Positions 9,395-18,385 of a stretch of DNA of 64,000 nt are shown one piece after another; the stretch's first letter is position 1, and every line of letters starts with the position of its first letter. This DNA comes from Spirochaetales bacterium (GTDB lineage Bacteria > Spirochaetota > Spirochaetia > SZUA-6 > RPPD01): positions 124,001 to 188,000 of the forward strand of contig JAFGJO010000043.1 of the NCBI GenBank assembly GCA_016929065.1, read 5' to 3'. The position numbers and the translations under genes were made by a program. The notes below the pieces were generated by a model, which did no database searches, was not told where the DNA came from, and saw only the letters and a list, made by a program, of their open reading frames with translations.

Positions 9395-9447
9395 ACTTTC
9401 GTGGTTGATAAATTCTTCATCCTGTTCATCCGCGTCTGATTAATCAA
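9395..9447 (-). repeat. Degenerate dispersed intergenic repeat (copy 1)
   Basis: In the 265-nt gap after xseB I see no gene. On the minus strand its end reads GGATTGATTAATCAGACGCG followed by GATGAACAGGATGAAGAA. This resembles the segment at 43913-43975 (GGATTGCGCTGATTAACGCT, then GATGG...). The shared pattern suggests a decayed non-coding repeat. Confidence 0.35.
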
Positions 9448-9456
9448 TCCAGATAA

Positions 9457-10569
9457 TTACAGGATTTTTAAAATATATTCCGCAATCGCAAGGCTGGAGG
9501 TGAGGCCGGGTGATTCAATTCCAATGCAGTTCACCAGCCCGGGCATTCCTCTTTCAGATTCCTCCTGAATATAGAAATCATGAAATGACTCATCCGGCCG
9601 CTGCAGTTTGGGCCGCATTCCCGCCATGTCCGGTGAAAGATTTTCTTTTTCGATAAATGGAAGATAGCGTTTCGCCGCTGTATAAAACTCGTCAATATGT
9701 GCAGGATCAACCGTATAGTCGATTCCATTGACATAGGCCTGATTCGGCCCCAGCTTTATCCCCCCGCCAAGGTCAAGGACAATATGAATTCCCAAACTTG
9801 CAAGCCCCGGCACAGGATAGACGAGATGCGACAGCAGATTGCGGGGAACACCCGAAACAGTGAAATACTCGCCTTTCGAGAAAAACATCCGCAAACCTGC
9901 ATTATCAATATCAATACCGGCCATTTCAGCGATCCGGTCGCTTGAAAGCCCGGCAGTATTGATGATGACCGCAGCTTCGATTTCAACCGGAATGCCGTCA
10001 GCATCAGTGACCAGTAGTGTATATCCTTCAGTGTTTTTTTCAATGCCCGTAACCCGGCAATTATAGGCAAACATGACATCTCTGCTTTTGGCAAGTGTCT
10101 CAAGCTGCTTCATATACCTGTGCGTGTCAAAAATACCGGTTTCGGGTGAAAAAAGCCCTGCAACTGCATTAATATGCGGTTCAGCGGAAGCGATTTCTTT
10201 TTGCGTCATCGGCTGTACTGGCACACCATTCAAGAACGCTTTTTCCATGAGAGCGTCAATCATTGCCGCTTCCCTGGTGTCCGTGGCAACAATCAGTTTT
10301 CCCAGCTTTGAGTAAGAGACTTCATACTGCTGTAAAAATTCATACAGAAGGTGTCTGCCGCGGACACACAACGTTGCTTTTAAGGTGTTTTGTGGATAAT
10401 AAATGCCGGCGTGGATGACCTCGCTGTTCCGGGACGATGTTTCCCTGCCAAAGGAATCATGCTGCTCGACAAGCAGAAGAGAGGCCGAAGAAAAACGTTT
10501 TGACAGCACCGATGCCGCAGCGAGCCCAACCGCACCGCCGCCGATGACGGCAATATCGAAGCGTTCCAT
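9457..10569 (-). CDS. LhgO-like FAD-dependent oxidoreductase
   Basis: A 370-residue flavoprotein. The N-terminal dinucleotide-binding motif is IAVIGGGAVGLAAA, followed by SRNSEVIHAGIYYP, which is typical of L-2-hydroxyglutarate dehydrogenase/glycerol-3-phosphate dehydrogenase-like (DAO family) proteins. NTAGLSSDRIAEMAG and the C-terminal GIESPGLTSSLAIAEYI complete the FAD domain. It likely oxidises a 2-hydroxy acid; the substrate is not certain. It starts 9 nt after the aldolase-like gene without its own Shine-Dalgarno, so translation probably depends on that gene. The two form one operon. Confidence 0.85.
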   Translation of the reverse strand: MERFDIAVIGGGAVGLAAASVLSKRFSSASLLLVEQHDSFGRETSSRNSEVIHAGIYYPQNTLKATLCVRGRHLLYEFLQQYEVSYSKLGKLIVATDTREAAMIDALMEKAFLNGVPVQPMTQKEIASAEPHINAVAGLFSPETGIFDTHRYMKQLETLAKSRDVMFAYNCRVTGIEKNTEGYTLLVTDADGIPVEIEAAVIINTAGLSSDRIAEMAGIDIDNAGLRMFFSKGEYFTVSGVPRNLLSHLVYPVPGLASLGIHIVLDLGGGIKLGPNQAYVNGIDYTVDPAHIDEFYTAAKRYLPFIEKENLSPDMAGMRPKLQRPDESFHDFYIQEESERGMPGLVNCIGIESPGLTSSLAIAEYILKIL

Positions 10570-10578
10570 GGCTGGGTT

Positions 10579-11568
10579 CTACGAATCTTCCTGAATGACA
10601 CTGTCATAAAATTTGACAATGTCTGAACTGTCTTCCTGCTTTAAAAATGAGATTGCAGTTCGCGGATGCTGGTTAAGCTGTCCGGTAATCATATACGGGA
10701 CTTTATACCCCCAGTTCAGCTGTTCTTTTATCGGATAAATGTGGTCTTTCAGGCATTCCAGAATCGGCCGTATATGATACTTCGGATTATGCAGAAATCC
10801 CACCAGCAATTCCAGCGGACAGTTGCCCGCACCCCGACCCATTCCATCCAGTGTTGCATCAAGAAAATTTGCACCTTCGACTATGGCAGTAATGGTATTG
10901 GAATACGCAAGCTGCTGGTTATTATGGGCATGGATGCCGATCTGCTTCCCTGCAGGATCTGCATACTTTCTGTATTTCCGGACGAGATTCTGAATTTGCT
11001 CGCAATACATCGAACCGAAACTGTCGACAACATAGATTGTCTCTACCGGAGTCTCGGCAAAAACTTCCATTGCCGCATCGATTTCATCTTCACGGACTGT
11101 TGAAACAGCCATCAAATTTACACTTGTTTCATAGCCCTTTGCAGTGAAGTCCTTGATCATCTCTACCGCAGTAGGAATTTGATGTATATAGGTCGCAACA
11201 CGGTAGATATCAATTGCACTTTCAGACTTGTTCGGGATTGCCTTGTAGTCTGTTCTTTCGGCATCAGCCATGACCGATATTTTTATTCCGGCCTCATTTT
11301 CACCAATCATCTTTTTTATATCGTCTTCTTCGCTGAATTTCCATTTTCCGAACTTGTCTGAAGAAAATATCTTTTTATCGGCCTTGTAGCCCACTTCCAT
11401 GTAGTCAATACCACTTTCAACGAGTGTTTTGAATACTTGATGGACAAGGCCGGTTTCAAAATTGTGGTCATTCATCAACCCGCCGTCACGGATGGTGCAG
11501 TCGATCACCTTTATTTCCGGGCGGTATCCCACCCAGCCCTTCGTGTTCTTGTCTTCATTATGTGCCAT
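10579..11568 (-). CDS. HMG-CoA lyase/DRE-TIM-type aldolase
   Basis: A 329-residue protein with the DRE-TIM metallolyase barrel: DCTIRDGGLMND near residue 21 (metal-binding Asp and catalytic Arg), YMEVGYK, VVDSFGSM, HAHNNQQLAYSN (metal His pair) and the Gly-rich loop LDGMGRGAGNCP. This places it near 4-hydroxy-2-oxovalerate aldolases and related 2-oxo-acid lyases. Start: ATG preceded by TGGAGAG. It is the first gene of an operon with the LhgO-like oxidoreductase, suggesting that a hydroxy- or oxo-acid is processed by both. No acyl-aldehyde dehydrogenase is nearby, so a classical meta-cleavage pathway is not supported. Confidence 0.8.
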   Translation of the reverse strand: MAHNEDKNTKGWVGYRPEIKVIDCTIRDGGLMNDHNFETGLVHQVFKTLVESGIDYMEVGYKADKKIFSSDKFGKWKFSEEDDIKKMIGENEAGIKISVMADAERTDYKAIPNKSESAIDIYRVATYIHQIPTAVEMIKDFTAKGYETSVNLMAVSTVREDEIDAAMEVFAETPVETIYVVDSFGSMYCEQIQNLVRKYRKYADPAGKQIGIHAHNNQQLAYSNTITAIVEGANFLDATLDGMGRGAGNCPLELLVGFLHNPKYHIRPILECLKDHIYPIKEQLNWGYKVPYMITGQLNQHPRTAISFLKQEDSSDIVKFYDSVIQEDS

Positions 11569-11653
11569 TCATCTCTCCATAGATTTCGTGCAAGCAAATG
11601 CCCGCTGTTTAGTGAGTAAAACACAGTGATTTGTTTTTGTCAATTCAAGCGTG

Positions 11654-11950
11654 TTACTGTCTTCTCTTCCTGAATGCGCGCGATGAACCGCTGCCGCCGC
11701 CGAGAATTATTGCCACACCCAGTAAATATCCTATATTATAGGCAATACCATCATTATACACTTCATAGACATTCACGCTGCTGTTGAAGATCGACACAAT
11801 GGTCGTTACAGGAAGAATAATCCCGTGCCATAAACCCATAAAAAAACCTGCTGTTTTTCCTTCTTCATTCACCCCCTGCGCAGATGGGTTCGGCCCCGCA
11901 GCACAGGAAAAACAAAAAACAAACAATAAAACAAGTATTCCAATACGCAT
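11654..11950 (-). CDS. Small lipoprotein, function unknown
   Basis: A 98-residue protein with a signal peptide and lipobox (FCFSC, Cys16). A hydrophobic segment follows (GLWHGIILPVTTIVSIFN) and a second near the C-terminus (IGYLLGVAIILGGG). The tail is very basic (SRAFRKRRQ). This layout, two helices with a basic end, is common in small spirochaete inner-membrane lipoproteins, but I know no function. I choose the ATG at 11950 because AGGAGGT lies 9 nt upstream; the longer upstream frame has no support. Confidence 0.65.
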   Translation of the reverse strand: MRIGILVLLFVFCFSCAAGPNPSAQGVNEEGKTAGFFMGLWHGIILPVTTIVSIFNSSVNVYEVYNDGIAYNIGYLLGVAIILGGGSGSSRAFRKRRQ

Positions 11951-12020
11951 TCCACAGCACCTCCTGATAACAGGGTAAATAGTATCGATTTTTTTGTAAA
12001 CACTGTTTTGATAAAAAATG

Positions 12021-12048
12021 TTGCTTTCAAACTTTTTTTTCATACAAT
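12021..12048 (+). promoter_or_regulatory. Candidate promoter of the 12059 gene
   Basis: TTGCTT, 16-nt spacer, TACAAT, ending 10 nt before the ATG. The predicted leader is about 4 nt. Confidence 0.35.
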
Positions 12049-12058
12049 TAATACTGAG

Positions 12059-12394
12059 ATGGAAATGAAAAGCACAAAACCGCTCATGGTCTACACAAAC
12101 AGCAGGTTGTCTACCGGAGATCTGGTGATTCATCCGAATGACGGGTTTGACCTTGGACTGATGCATAACCGCTATCCGGTTGATGTTCACCTGAAAGTTC
12201 ATTCTCTGATGCCGGAAACCGATACCCTGCCGGTCCCCGGCGAGATTCATTTAAGTAATGCATGCCGGTCGGGAACTCTTGAGGTTTCACAGCGTCAATG
12301 GGAGATGATGCACAAACAGGAACAAGTGATCCTCGCGATAAAAGACAAGGACATTTTTATTGTCAGCAACAAAACCATATCCAAAGTAATGTAA
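12059..12394 (+). CDS. Small conserved-type cytoplasmic protein, function unknown
   Basis: A 111-residue protein with no signal peptide or membrane segment. It is rich in short strands (DLVIHPNDGFDLGLMHNRYPVDVHLKV) and ends in VILAIKDKDIFIVSNKTI, so a small beta domain is likely. I recognise no family. The start is either ATG 12059 or ATG 12065; neither has a Shine-Dalgarno, and a promoter lies immediately upstream. Codon use looks like the neighbours, which supports a real gene. Confidence 0.55.
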   Translation: MEMKSTKPLMVYTNSRLSTGDLVIHPNDGFDLGLMHNRYPVDVHLKVHSLMPETDTLPVPGEIHLSNACRSGTLEVSQRQWEMMHKQEQVILAIKDKDIFIVSNKTISKVM

Positions 12395-12419
12395 TTAATT
12401 GAATTTTTCTTTCCGCGAG

Positions 12420-12448
12420 TTGACTTACTCATCTGCATTTATTATTAT
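12420..12448 (+). promoter_or_regulatory. Candidate promoter of asd
   Basis: TTGACT, 17-nt spacer, TATTAT. It would give a leader of about 105 nt before the asd start, which has its own TGGAGGA site. Confidence 0.45.
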
Positions 12449-12560
12449 GCTCTTGCTTTAAAAATCATTATCTTGTAGGTAAAATCAGGGAAAAAAACTG
12501 CTGTGATTTACAGACAGTGATTATAATTTCCAGGCAATTTTCTAATATTATGGAGGATTC

Positions 12561-13643
12561 ATGAGCAAATTGAAAGCCGGCATAATCGGCGGGACCGGAA
12601 TGGTAGGACAGCGCTTTGTTTCACTTCTTGAAAACCATCCCTTTTTTGAAGTCACCTGTATTGCCGCGAGTGTAAATTCAGCAAACAAGACATACGAAGA
12701 AGCGGTAAAAGGCCGGTGGGCAATGCCTGCACCCATCCCGAATTCTGTAAAAACACTCATGGTCAAGGACGCGTCGCAGACAGCAGAAATCAGCAATGAA
12801 GTGGATTTTGTATTCTGTGCCGTGGATATGCCGAAATCAGAGGTTCTCAAACTGGAAGAAGCATTCGCAAAACATGAAACTCCGGTCGTCTCGAATAACT
12901 CAGCTGCACGGCCTTTGCCTGATGTGCCGATGATGATTCCCGAAATCAATGCCCATCATATCGGGGTAATTGCAGCACAGAAAAAGCGTCTTGGCACCTC
13001 ACGTGGGTTTATTGTCGTCAAGCCGAACTGCTCCTTGCAGAGCTATGTTCCTGCAATCCACCCGCTCCTTGAATACGCTCCTACACATATTGTTGCCTGT
13101 ACATATCAGGCAATTTCCGGAGCCGGAAAGACATTTGAAACCTGGCCCGAAATGATAGATAATGTCATTCCATTCATCGGCGGAGAAGAAGAAAAAAGCG
13201 AAAAGGAACCCATGAAAATCTGGGGGACAGTTGCAGACGGCAATATAGTGAATGCCCTGGAGCCGGTTATTACCTCGCAATGTATCCGCGTGCCGATATC
13301 CGACGGGCATATGGCTGCGGTGTTTATATCTTTTAAAAACAAACCTTCCAAAAACGAGATTCTTGCGAAATGGAAGGCATTCGAGGGGAAACCCCAGCGG
13401 CTGAACCTGCCGAGCGCTCCAAAACCGTTTCTCACCTATTTCGAGGAGGATTCCCGTCCGCAGACAAAACTCGACCGCGATATCGGTAATGGAATGGGCG
13501 TTGCGATTGGCCGGCTCAGGGAAGATTCTCTGTATGATTACAAGTTTGTTTGTCTTTCCCACAATACAATCAGGGGGGCGGCCGGAGGTGCAGTCCTTAT
13601 CGCGGAACTGCTGAAGGCTGAAGATTATCTTGTTAAAAAATAA
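12561..13643 (+). CDS. asd: Aspartate-semialdehyde dehydrogenase (archaeal/fungal type)
   Basis: A 360-residue enzyme that reduces aspartyl phosphate to aspartate semialdehyde with NADPH, feeding lysine/diaminopimelate, threonine and methionine synthesis. The NADP motif is IIGGTGMVGQRFVSLL, the catalytic cysteine lies in VVKPNCSLQ, and the active-site histidine is in PISDGHMAAVF. Length and the KPNCS sequence fit the archaeal/fungal subgroup rather than the E. coli one. Start: ATG after TGGAGGATTC. A clear intrinsic terminator follows. Monocistronic. Confidence 0.95.
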   Translation: MSKLKAGIIGGTGMVGQRFVSLLENHPFFEVTCIAASVNSANKTYEEAVKGRWAMPAPIPNSVKTLMVKDASQTAEISNEVDFVFCAVDMPKSEVLKLEEAFAKHETPVVSNNSAARPLPDVPMMIPEINAHHIGVIAAQKKRLGTSRGFIVVKPNCSLQSYVPAIHPLLEYAPTHIVACTYQAISGAGKTFETWPEMIDNVIPFIGGEEEKSEKEPMKIWGTVADGNIVNALEPVITSQCIRVPISDGHMAAVFISFKNKPSKNEILAKWKAFEGKPQRLNLPSAPKPFLTYFEEDSRPQTKLDRDIGNGMGVAIGRLREDSLYDYKFVCLSHNTIRGAAGGAVLIAELLKAEDYLVKK

Positions 13644-13666
13644 TTAACAAAGACGTTCAATTTTAA

Positions 13667-13696
13667 AGCTGTCCGGGAACCCGGACAGCTTTTTTT
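13667..13696 (+). terminator. Intrinsic terminator of asd
   Basis: A perfect 10-bp stem (AGCTGTCCGG / CCGGACAGCT) with a 4-nt GAAC loop, followed by a run of T. It lies 23 nt after the asd stop. Confidence 0.9.
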
Positions 13697-13706
13697 CAGG
13701 TGTTTC

Positions 13707-13734
13707 AAAAAAGAGGCCGTCATAAGACGGCCTC
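13707..13734 (-). terminator. Intrinsic terminator of the sugar ABC operon
   Basis: On the minus strand, a 9-bp stem GAGGCCGTC / GACGGCCTC with a 4-nt loop is followed by six T. It lies 23 nt after the solute-binding protein stop and faces the asd terminator. Confidence 0.9.
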
Positions 13735-13757
13735 AAAATAATCAAGTAACTGATTTT

Positions 13758-15194
13758 TTACTGATTGAGTTCTTTCAGAACTTCAGCAATTTTCAATTCA
13801 GCAGCTTTTGCCTTGTATGAATTGATACCGTCTGCTACAGACATTTCACCCATAACAACTTTGGCAAACGCCTGCTGTTTTGCCGCATGGATATCTGCCG
13901 ACATCTTTGCGTACATATCGCCACCCGGAACAAACGGGATAGCAATAGAGTCTTTTACATGAATATCGCGTGATAATTTGGCAAGTGCATCCAAAGGTAT
14001 CTTGAGCTCATAATCGTTTACAATAAGAGCTGGTTCAATATACGCTTTGTCAAACATGCTTTTTACGTTTGAAACACGCGGTAAAAATGACATTTTTCCG
14101 GCTTCTGACTTGTAATGAACACCGTCAACACCATAAACAAACAGTGTTTGGCCAGCGCCCTTGTCAACAGAAGTTTCCATCCATGCCTTGAAAGCAAGTT
14201 CAGGATTCTTTGATTTTGCAGAGATTGCAAAAGCAGGTGCCGGTCGGGAAATATAATACGAATCTTTGATCGCATTAAGAGGAATGATCTCTCCCTTTGG
14301 ATTGGCTGCTTTTACGCCTGCATCTGTTCTAAGAGCCCAGATACCTGACCAGTATTCATATGCACCAACGCGGCCTTCGAAAACTTTTGTTCTCATGGCA
14401 GCTGTTTTATTGGTGGAGAATTCTGTGTCAATAACGCCTTCTTTGTATGCTTTCTGGAATCTTTCAAGCGCTTTTACCATTTCGGGTTCGGTGAAACCGT
14501 CTACCCATTTGCCGCCCTTTGCCACAAAGTCAAAACGTGCATCGAGCATGAAGAAACGGTTGTAGTAGTCGAATTCAGAAACTGGAACCTGAAGCGGCAT
14601 TGTATAGCCGTATGTGTCTTTCTGGCCGTTTCCATCAGGATCGTTGTTTGCGAACGCCTTCATGATGTTGTAGAACTCATCAAAGGTCTTTGGCGCCTTA
14701 AAACCGAGTTTGTCCATCCAGTCTTTCCGGATGAATACCACACAGCCGCCGCCTGCATTCAGCGGGAAGCCGTATGATTTTCCGTCTTTCATTTTATAGT
14801 AAGAAAGAAATTTCGGATTGACGCTCTTTGCCTTGGCTGATTTTGCAATAAGGTCGTCAAGAGGATACAATACACCCTGGTTTGCAAGAGTAATATAATC
14901 TCCAGTCAGAACCTCCATGATGTCAGGGGCATTTCCAGTTGCGATCTGTTTCTTGAGAAGAGCAGAATATTCACCATGCGGGGGAGTCTGAAAATCAAGT
15001 TCAACTCCTGTGATCTTTGTGAATTCCGCAACCCACTCATTGAAGCCGTCGGGATCACGCTGAATCGTGGTTCCAACCGCGGATATTTTCCCGCTTAATT
15101 TTACAGCAGGACCTTCTGTTTGACCTTCTGCATAAAGCATGCCGGCCAAAAGAGCGAAGATAACAACAGAAACGAACAATATTTTGCGTCTCAT
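13758..15194 (-). CDS. Extracellular sugar-binding protein of an ABC transporter
   Basis: A 478-residue periplasmic family 1 binding protein. The signal peptide (FALLAGMLYA) is cleaved before EGQTEG. It has the family layout: an N-terminal lobe with FTKITGVELDFQ and ALLKKQIATGNAPDIMEV, a hinge near NAGGGCVVFIRKDWMDKLG, then PKTFDEFYNIMKAF and SDGNGQ-like DPDGNGQKDTYGYT. This form accompanies LplB/LplC-type permeases, which often take up oligosaccharides. Start: ATG after GGAGGAAGGTA. Unusually it is the last gene of its operon. A small hairpin sits 31 nt before its start. Confidence 0.9.
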   Translation of the reverse strand: MRRKILFVSVVIFALLAGMLYAEGQTEGPAVKLSGKISAVGTTIQRDPDGFNEWVAEFTKITGVELDFQTPPHGEYSALLKKQIATGNAPDIMEVLTGDYITLANQGVLYPLDDLIAKSAKAKSVNPKFLSYYKMKDGKSYGFPLNAGGGCVVFIRKDWMDKLGFKAPKTFDEFYNIMKAFANNDPDGNGQKDTYGYTMPLQVPVSEFDYYNRFFMLDARFDFVAKGGKWVDGFTEPEMVKALERFQKAYKEGVIDTEFSTNKTAAMRTKVFEGRVGAYEYWSGIWALRTDAGVKAANPKGEIIPLNAIKDSYYISRPAPAFAISAKSKNPELAFKAWMETSVDKGAGQTLFVYGVDGVHYKSEAGKMSFLPRVSNVKSMFDKAYIEPALIVNDYELKIPLDALAKLSRDIHVKDSIAIPFVPGGDMYAKMSADIHAAKQQAFAKVVMGEMSVADGINSYKAKAAELKIAEVLKELNQ

Positions 15195-15224
15195 TACCTT
15201 CCTCCTAATTTGGATTTTTGTATT

Positions 15225-15241
15225 CAGACCATACCGGTCTG
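15225..15241. promoter_or_regulatory. Intercistronic hairpin before the binding-protein gene
   Basis: CAGACC, a 5-nt loop and GGTCTG lie between the second permease and the binding protein. Such stems can protect the downstream mRNA and raise binding-protein levels over permease levels. That role is inferred. Confidence 0.4.
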
Positions 15242-15255
15242 ATTTTTGAAATTTA

Positions 15256-16125
15256 CTATTCTTTTACAGCACCCAGATTGACCCCGGTGACAAAATACTT
15301 TTGCACGATCGGATAAAGAATGAGGACCGGAACAATCGTAAGGACGACTACTGAATTCCTGAGCGTCTGGGTTGAAAATTCCGTCTGTTCCATTCCGGCA
15401 GTATCCGCATTGAGTACCAGTTCACGGACCTTGACCTGAAAGTTATACAGCTTTGTATCATTGATAAACATGAGATATTCAAAGAACATATTCCAGTAAT
15501 TGACAACGATAAACAGGCCGATCGCGGCAAGTCCTGCCTTTGAGAGCGGCAAAATGATCTGCATGAATACACGCAGCGGAGAACAGCCGTCGATTTCCGC
15601 GGCGTCGATGATATCAACGGGAATCGTCGAGAAAAAGTTTTTCATCAATATCAGATAATACGCGTCGACCAGAATGATAACGACCACGGAAATGAGCGTA
15701 TCCACCAGGCCGAGTTTTGAAACTGCGGTATAAATCGGAATAATCCCCGCGCGGAACACCATCGTCACCAGGACATAGGTAAGAAATATTTTCTTCCCGA
15801 GCAGTTCTTTCTGGGACAATCCATACGCAAACAGCGTAGTCACCGTCAAACTGCACAGGGTGCCGATCACTGTGGTCGCAACACTGATTAAAAAAGGGCG
15901 GTATAGCCTGTCCTGTTCCAGGATCATTTTATACGCATCAAGGGTAAAATCCGCGGGAAGCATCCTGAACTGGATCAAAGAAGCTTTTTCGTCAAAAGAA
16001 TCAGCAATAACTTTCCAGAGCGGAACAAGTACAATAATTCCAATCAAAATAAAAAACATGATATTCGCGATTATAAATAATGCGCGGAGCCGCTGCCCCT
16101 TGCTAAAACTAAGTTTTTCTACCAT
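15256..16125 (-). CDS. Sugar ABC transporter permease, LplC/YtcP type
   Basis: A 289-residue inner-membrane protein with six predicted helices; the first is FIIANIMFFILIGIIVLVPLW. The cytoplasmic EAA loop that contacts the ATPase reads AAEIDGCSPLRVFMQIILPLSKAGLAA near residues 180-205. It ends with VQKYFVTGVNLGAVKE, the typical C-terminus of this family. It pairs with the permease encoded 11 nt upstream. No ATPase gene is in the operon, so a shared MsmK-like ATPase elsewhere is probably used. Start: ATG after AAGGGATG. Confidence 0.9.
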   Translation of the reverse strand: MVEKLSFSKGQRLRALFIIANIMFFILIGIIVLVPLWKVIADSFDEKASLIQFRMLPADFTLDAYKMILEQDRLYRPFLISVATTVIGTLCSLTVTTLFAYGLSQKELLGKKIFLTYVLVTMVFRAGIIPIYTAVSKLGLVDTLISVVVIILVDAYYLILMKNFFSTIPVDIIDAAEIDGCSPLRVFMQIILPLSKAGLAAIGLFIVVNYWNMFFEYLMFINDTKLYNFQVKVRELVLNADTAGMEQTEFSTQTLRNSVVVLTIVPVLILYPIVQKYFVTGVNLGAVKE

Positions 16126-16136
16126 TTCACATCCCT

Positions 16137-17048
16137 TTATATAATCGCTTCACCGCGGAGTTTCTTGACTATCTTGTTGGCGGATATCACCAGAATAAAG
16201 GCAATGATCGCCTTGAAGATACCGACTGCCGTGGCGTACCCGTAACTCCCATCCTGTATACCCTTTCGGAACACATACGTTTCGATAACATCGGAAACAT
16301 CATATACCGCAGGACTGTAGAGCACAAGAACCGAATGAAATAAATTGAGCACTTTTGACAGGTTCCATATCAGGACCGCAACCATTGTCGGAATAAGGTG
16401 CGGAATCGTAATGACCCTCATCTGGGTAAACCGGTTTGCCCCGTCGATATTGGCTGCTTCATACAATTGGGGATCAATCCCGGACAAGGCCGCCAGATAA
16501 ATAACCGTACCCCATCCAATTTCCCTCCATAGAAGGATGAAAAGATACACCGGCCGCCACCATTCCTCTTTTCCAAGAAAGTAAATGGGTTTTCCGCCGA
16601 ATATCTGAATGAGAACATTTACAATACCCGTCTGAGGGGAGAGAATAAGGTGAAACACACTCGCCACAACAACCCACGACAGGAAGTGCGGGAGATAAAT
16701 GATGGTCTGTATTGTCCGCTTGAACAGACGGAACCTGATTTCATTCAGGAGCAGGGAGATGACTATGACAACAGACATCTGCAGTAAGATATTGAATCCG
16801 CTTAAAATGAGCGTGTTTCCCACCACCTGATAAAACTTTGATGAAGAAAACATTTCAACAAAATTGGCAATGCCTATCCAGTCGCCTTCCCCGGCAAGAT
16901 TGAATTCCTTGAATGCTATATACATGTTAAAAATTGGAAAATAATGAAAGAGTGCAAAATAAATAATACCGGGAAGCATGAAGAAGTAAAATGCAAATGA
17001 TTTTTTAAATCGCTTCCCCAAGGGACTTAACGCCTGAGCCTTATTCAT
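16137..17048 (-). CDS. Sugar ABC transporter permease, LplB type
   Basis: A 303-residue inner-membrane protein with six helices, starting with FAFYFFMLPGIIYFALFHYFPI and followed by the family segment MYIAFKEFNL. The EAA loop is YEAANIDGANRFTQMRVITIPHLIP. It is the first gene of the sugar transporter operon. Start: ATG after GGAGGTTAT. A near-consensus promoter lies about 55-80 nt upstream. Together with the LplC-type partner it forms the membrane channel. Confidence 0.9.
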   Translation of the reverse strand: MNKAQALSPLGKRFKKSFAFYFFMLPGIIYFALFHYFPIFNMYIAFKEFNLAGEGDWIGIANFVEMFSSSKFYQVVGNTLILSGFNILLQMSVVIVISLLLNEIRFRLFKRTIQTIIYLPHFLSWVVVASVFHLILSPQTGIVNVLIQIFGGKPIYFLGKEEWWRPVYLFILLWREIGWGTVIYLAALSGIDPQLYEAANIDGANRFTQMRVITIPHLIPTMVAVLIWNLSKVLNLFHSVLVLYSPAVYDVSDVIETYVFRKGIQDGSYGYATAVGIFKAIIAFILVISANKIVKKLRGEAII

Positions 17049-17101
17049 ATAACCTCCATGAAAGGCTAAAATACAGATGATGTTTTTTATATCTCTCTAT
17101 C

Positions 17102-17130
17102 GCTATACACGTATGCATGATCTCTGTCAA
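17102..17130 (-). promoter_or_regulatory. Promoter of the sugar ABC operon
   Basis: On the minus strand a consensus -35 TTGACA, a 17-nt spacer and TATAGC. It gives a leader of about 47 nt with a GGAGGT site. Confidence 0.65.
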
Positions 17131-17185
17131 TATCTCTTTCTGAAATACAGGCAAATTCACCGACTGATTGTTCTTCAGCTTCCGC

Positions 17186-17215
17186 TTGACCAGCGTCCAG
17201 CCTTTCACGCATACT
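17186..17215 (+). promoter_or_regulatory. Candidate promoter of mtnA
   Basis: TTGACC, 18-nt spacer, CATACT, ending 12 nt before the ATG. The predicted leader is about 5 nt. Confidence 0.4.
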
Positions 17216-17227
17216 GAGTGACAGCAA

Positions 17228-18361
17228 ATGAACATCAATGGCACACATTATACCACAATATGGATGACTCATGCAAACGAAAAAGTATTAAAAATTATCG
17301 ACCAGCGGGACCTGCCTTTCAGGCTTACAATCGAAGAAATTTCTACTCTTGACGGAATGTGTACGGCTATCCGGGACATGCACCTGCGCGGGGCGCCGCT
17401 CATTGGGGTTGCCGGCGCATTCGGAATGTATCTGGCGCTGCTCGAATCATCAGAGATGGCCCCGGACACAGCGGCAGAAAACGCAAAAAAAAAGATCATT
17501 GCCACGCGGCCGACAGCGGTAAATCTTGTCTGGGCCGTCCAAAGGGTTTTTTCGGTTATCCAGCTGGCGAAATCTCCGGCAGAAAAAATCCAGGCGGCGT
17601 TGTCCGAGGCGAATGCAATTCGGGAGTTTGAAATCGAAAACTGCCGGAAAATCGGCGAATTCGGACTTCCTCTTATTGAAAAAATCGCCGGTAAAAAAAA
17701 GGGGGCGCCGGTACATATTCTCACTCACTGTAATGCCGGATGGCTCGCCTGCATCGATTACGGTACCGCCACTGCACCCATCTACGCTGCGCATGATGCC
17801 GGCATCCCGGTGCATGTATGGGTTGATGAAACACGGCCCCGCAACCAGGGCGCACGGATTACCGCCTTCGAGCTTGGTGAACACGGCGTCCCGCATACGG
17901 TGATTGCCGACAATACAGGCGGTCATTTAATGCAGCACGGCATGGTGGACATGGTGATTGTCGGCAGCGACCGAACCACACGACGCGGAGATGTTTGTAA
18001 TAAAATCGGTACTTATTTAAAAGCGCTCGCTGCGGCCGACAGCAATGTACCGTTCTATGCGGCCCTGCCCTCTTCGACGATTGATTTTTCGATGTCAGAC
18101 GGAATAAAAGAAATCCCGATTGAAATGCGGGATGAAAATGAAGTGCATTATGTGACAGGAATGTCCGTGGAAACAATAACTGATGTACGCATCACCCCGA
18201 AAACCAGCAAAGCAGTGAACTACGCTTTTGATGTAACCCCCGCACGGCTGGTGACCGGCCTTATTACCGAACGGGGCGTATGCAGGGCGGATGAAACAGA
18301 GATTAATACGCTCTTCGGGAAGAAGTGCCCCCCTGCATCGGGAATGTCTGGAGTTCCCTGA
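17228..18361 (+). CDS. mtnA: S-methyl-5-thioribose-1-phosphate isomerase
   Basis: A 377-residue protein of the MtnA/eIF2B-alpha-like family, the normal length plus a short tail. It converts methylthioribose 1-phosphate to methylthioribulose 1-phosphate in methionine salvage. Visible landmarks are RDMHLRGAPLIGVAGAFG near the N-terminus, the catalytic cysteine in THCNAGWLA, and the catalytic aspartate in VGSDRTTRRGDVCNKIGTY. No Shine-Dalgarno precedes the ATG. The rest of the salvage pathway is not in the window, although speA (polyamines, which generate methylthioadenosine) lies 10 kb away. Divergent from the sugar transporter. Confidence 0.93.
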   Translation: MNINGTHYTTIWMTHANEKVLKIIDQRDLPFRLTIEEISTLDGMCTAIRDMHLRGAPLIGVAGAFGMYLALLESSEMAPDTAAENAKKKIIATRPTAVNLVWAVQRVFSVIQLAKSPAEKIQAALSEANAIREFEIENCRKIGEFGLPLIEKIAGKKKGAPVHILTHCNAGWLACIDYGTATAPIYAAHDAGIPVHVWVDETRPRNQGARITAFELGEHGVPHTVIADNTGGHLMQHGMVDMVIVGSDRTTRRGDVCNKIGTYLKALAAADSNVPFYAALPSSTIDFSMSDGIKEIPIEMRDENEVHYVTGMSVETITDVRITPKTSKAVNYAFDVTPARLVTGLITERGVCRADETEINTLFGKKCPPASGMSGVP

Positions 18362-18385
18362 ACCAAATCTGCCGCAATTTCACGG

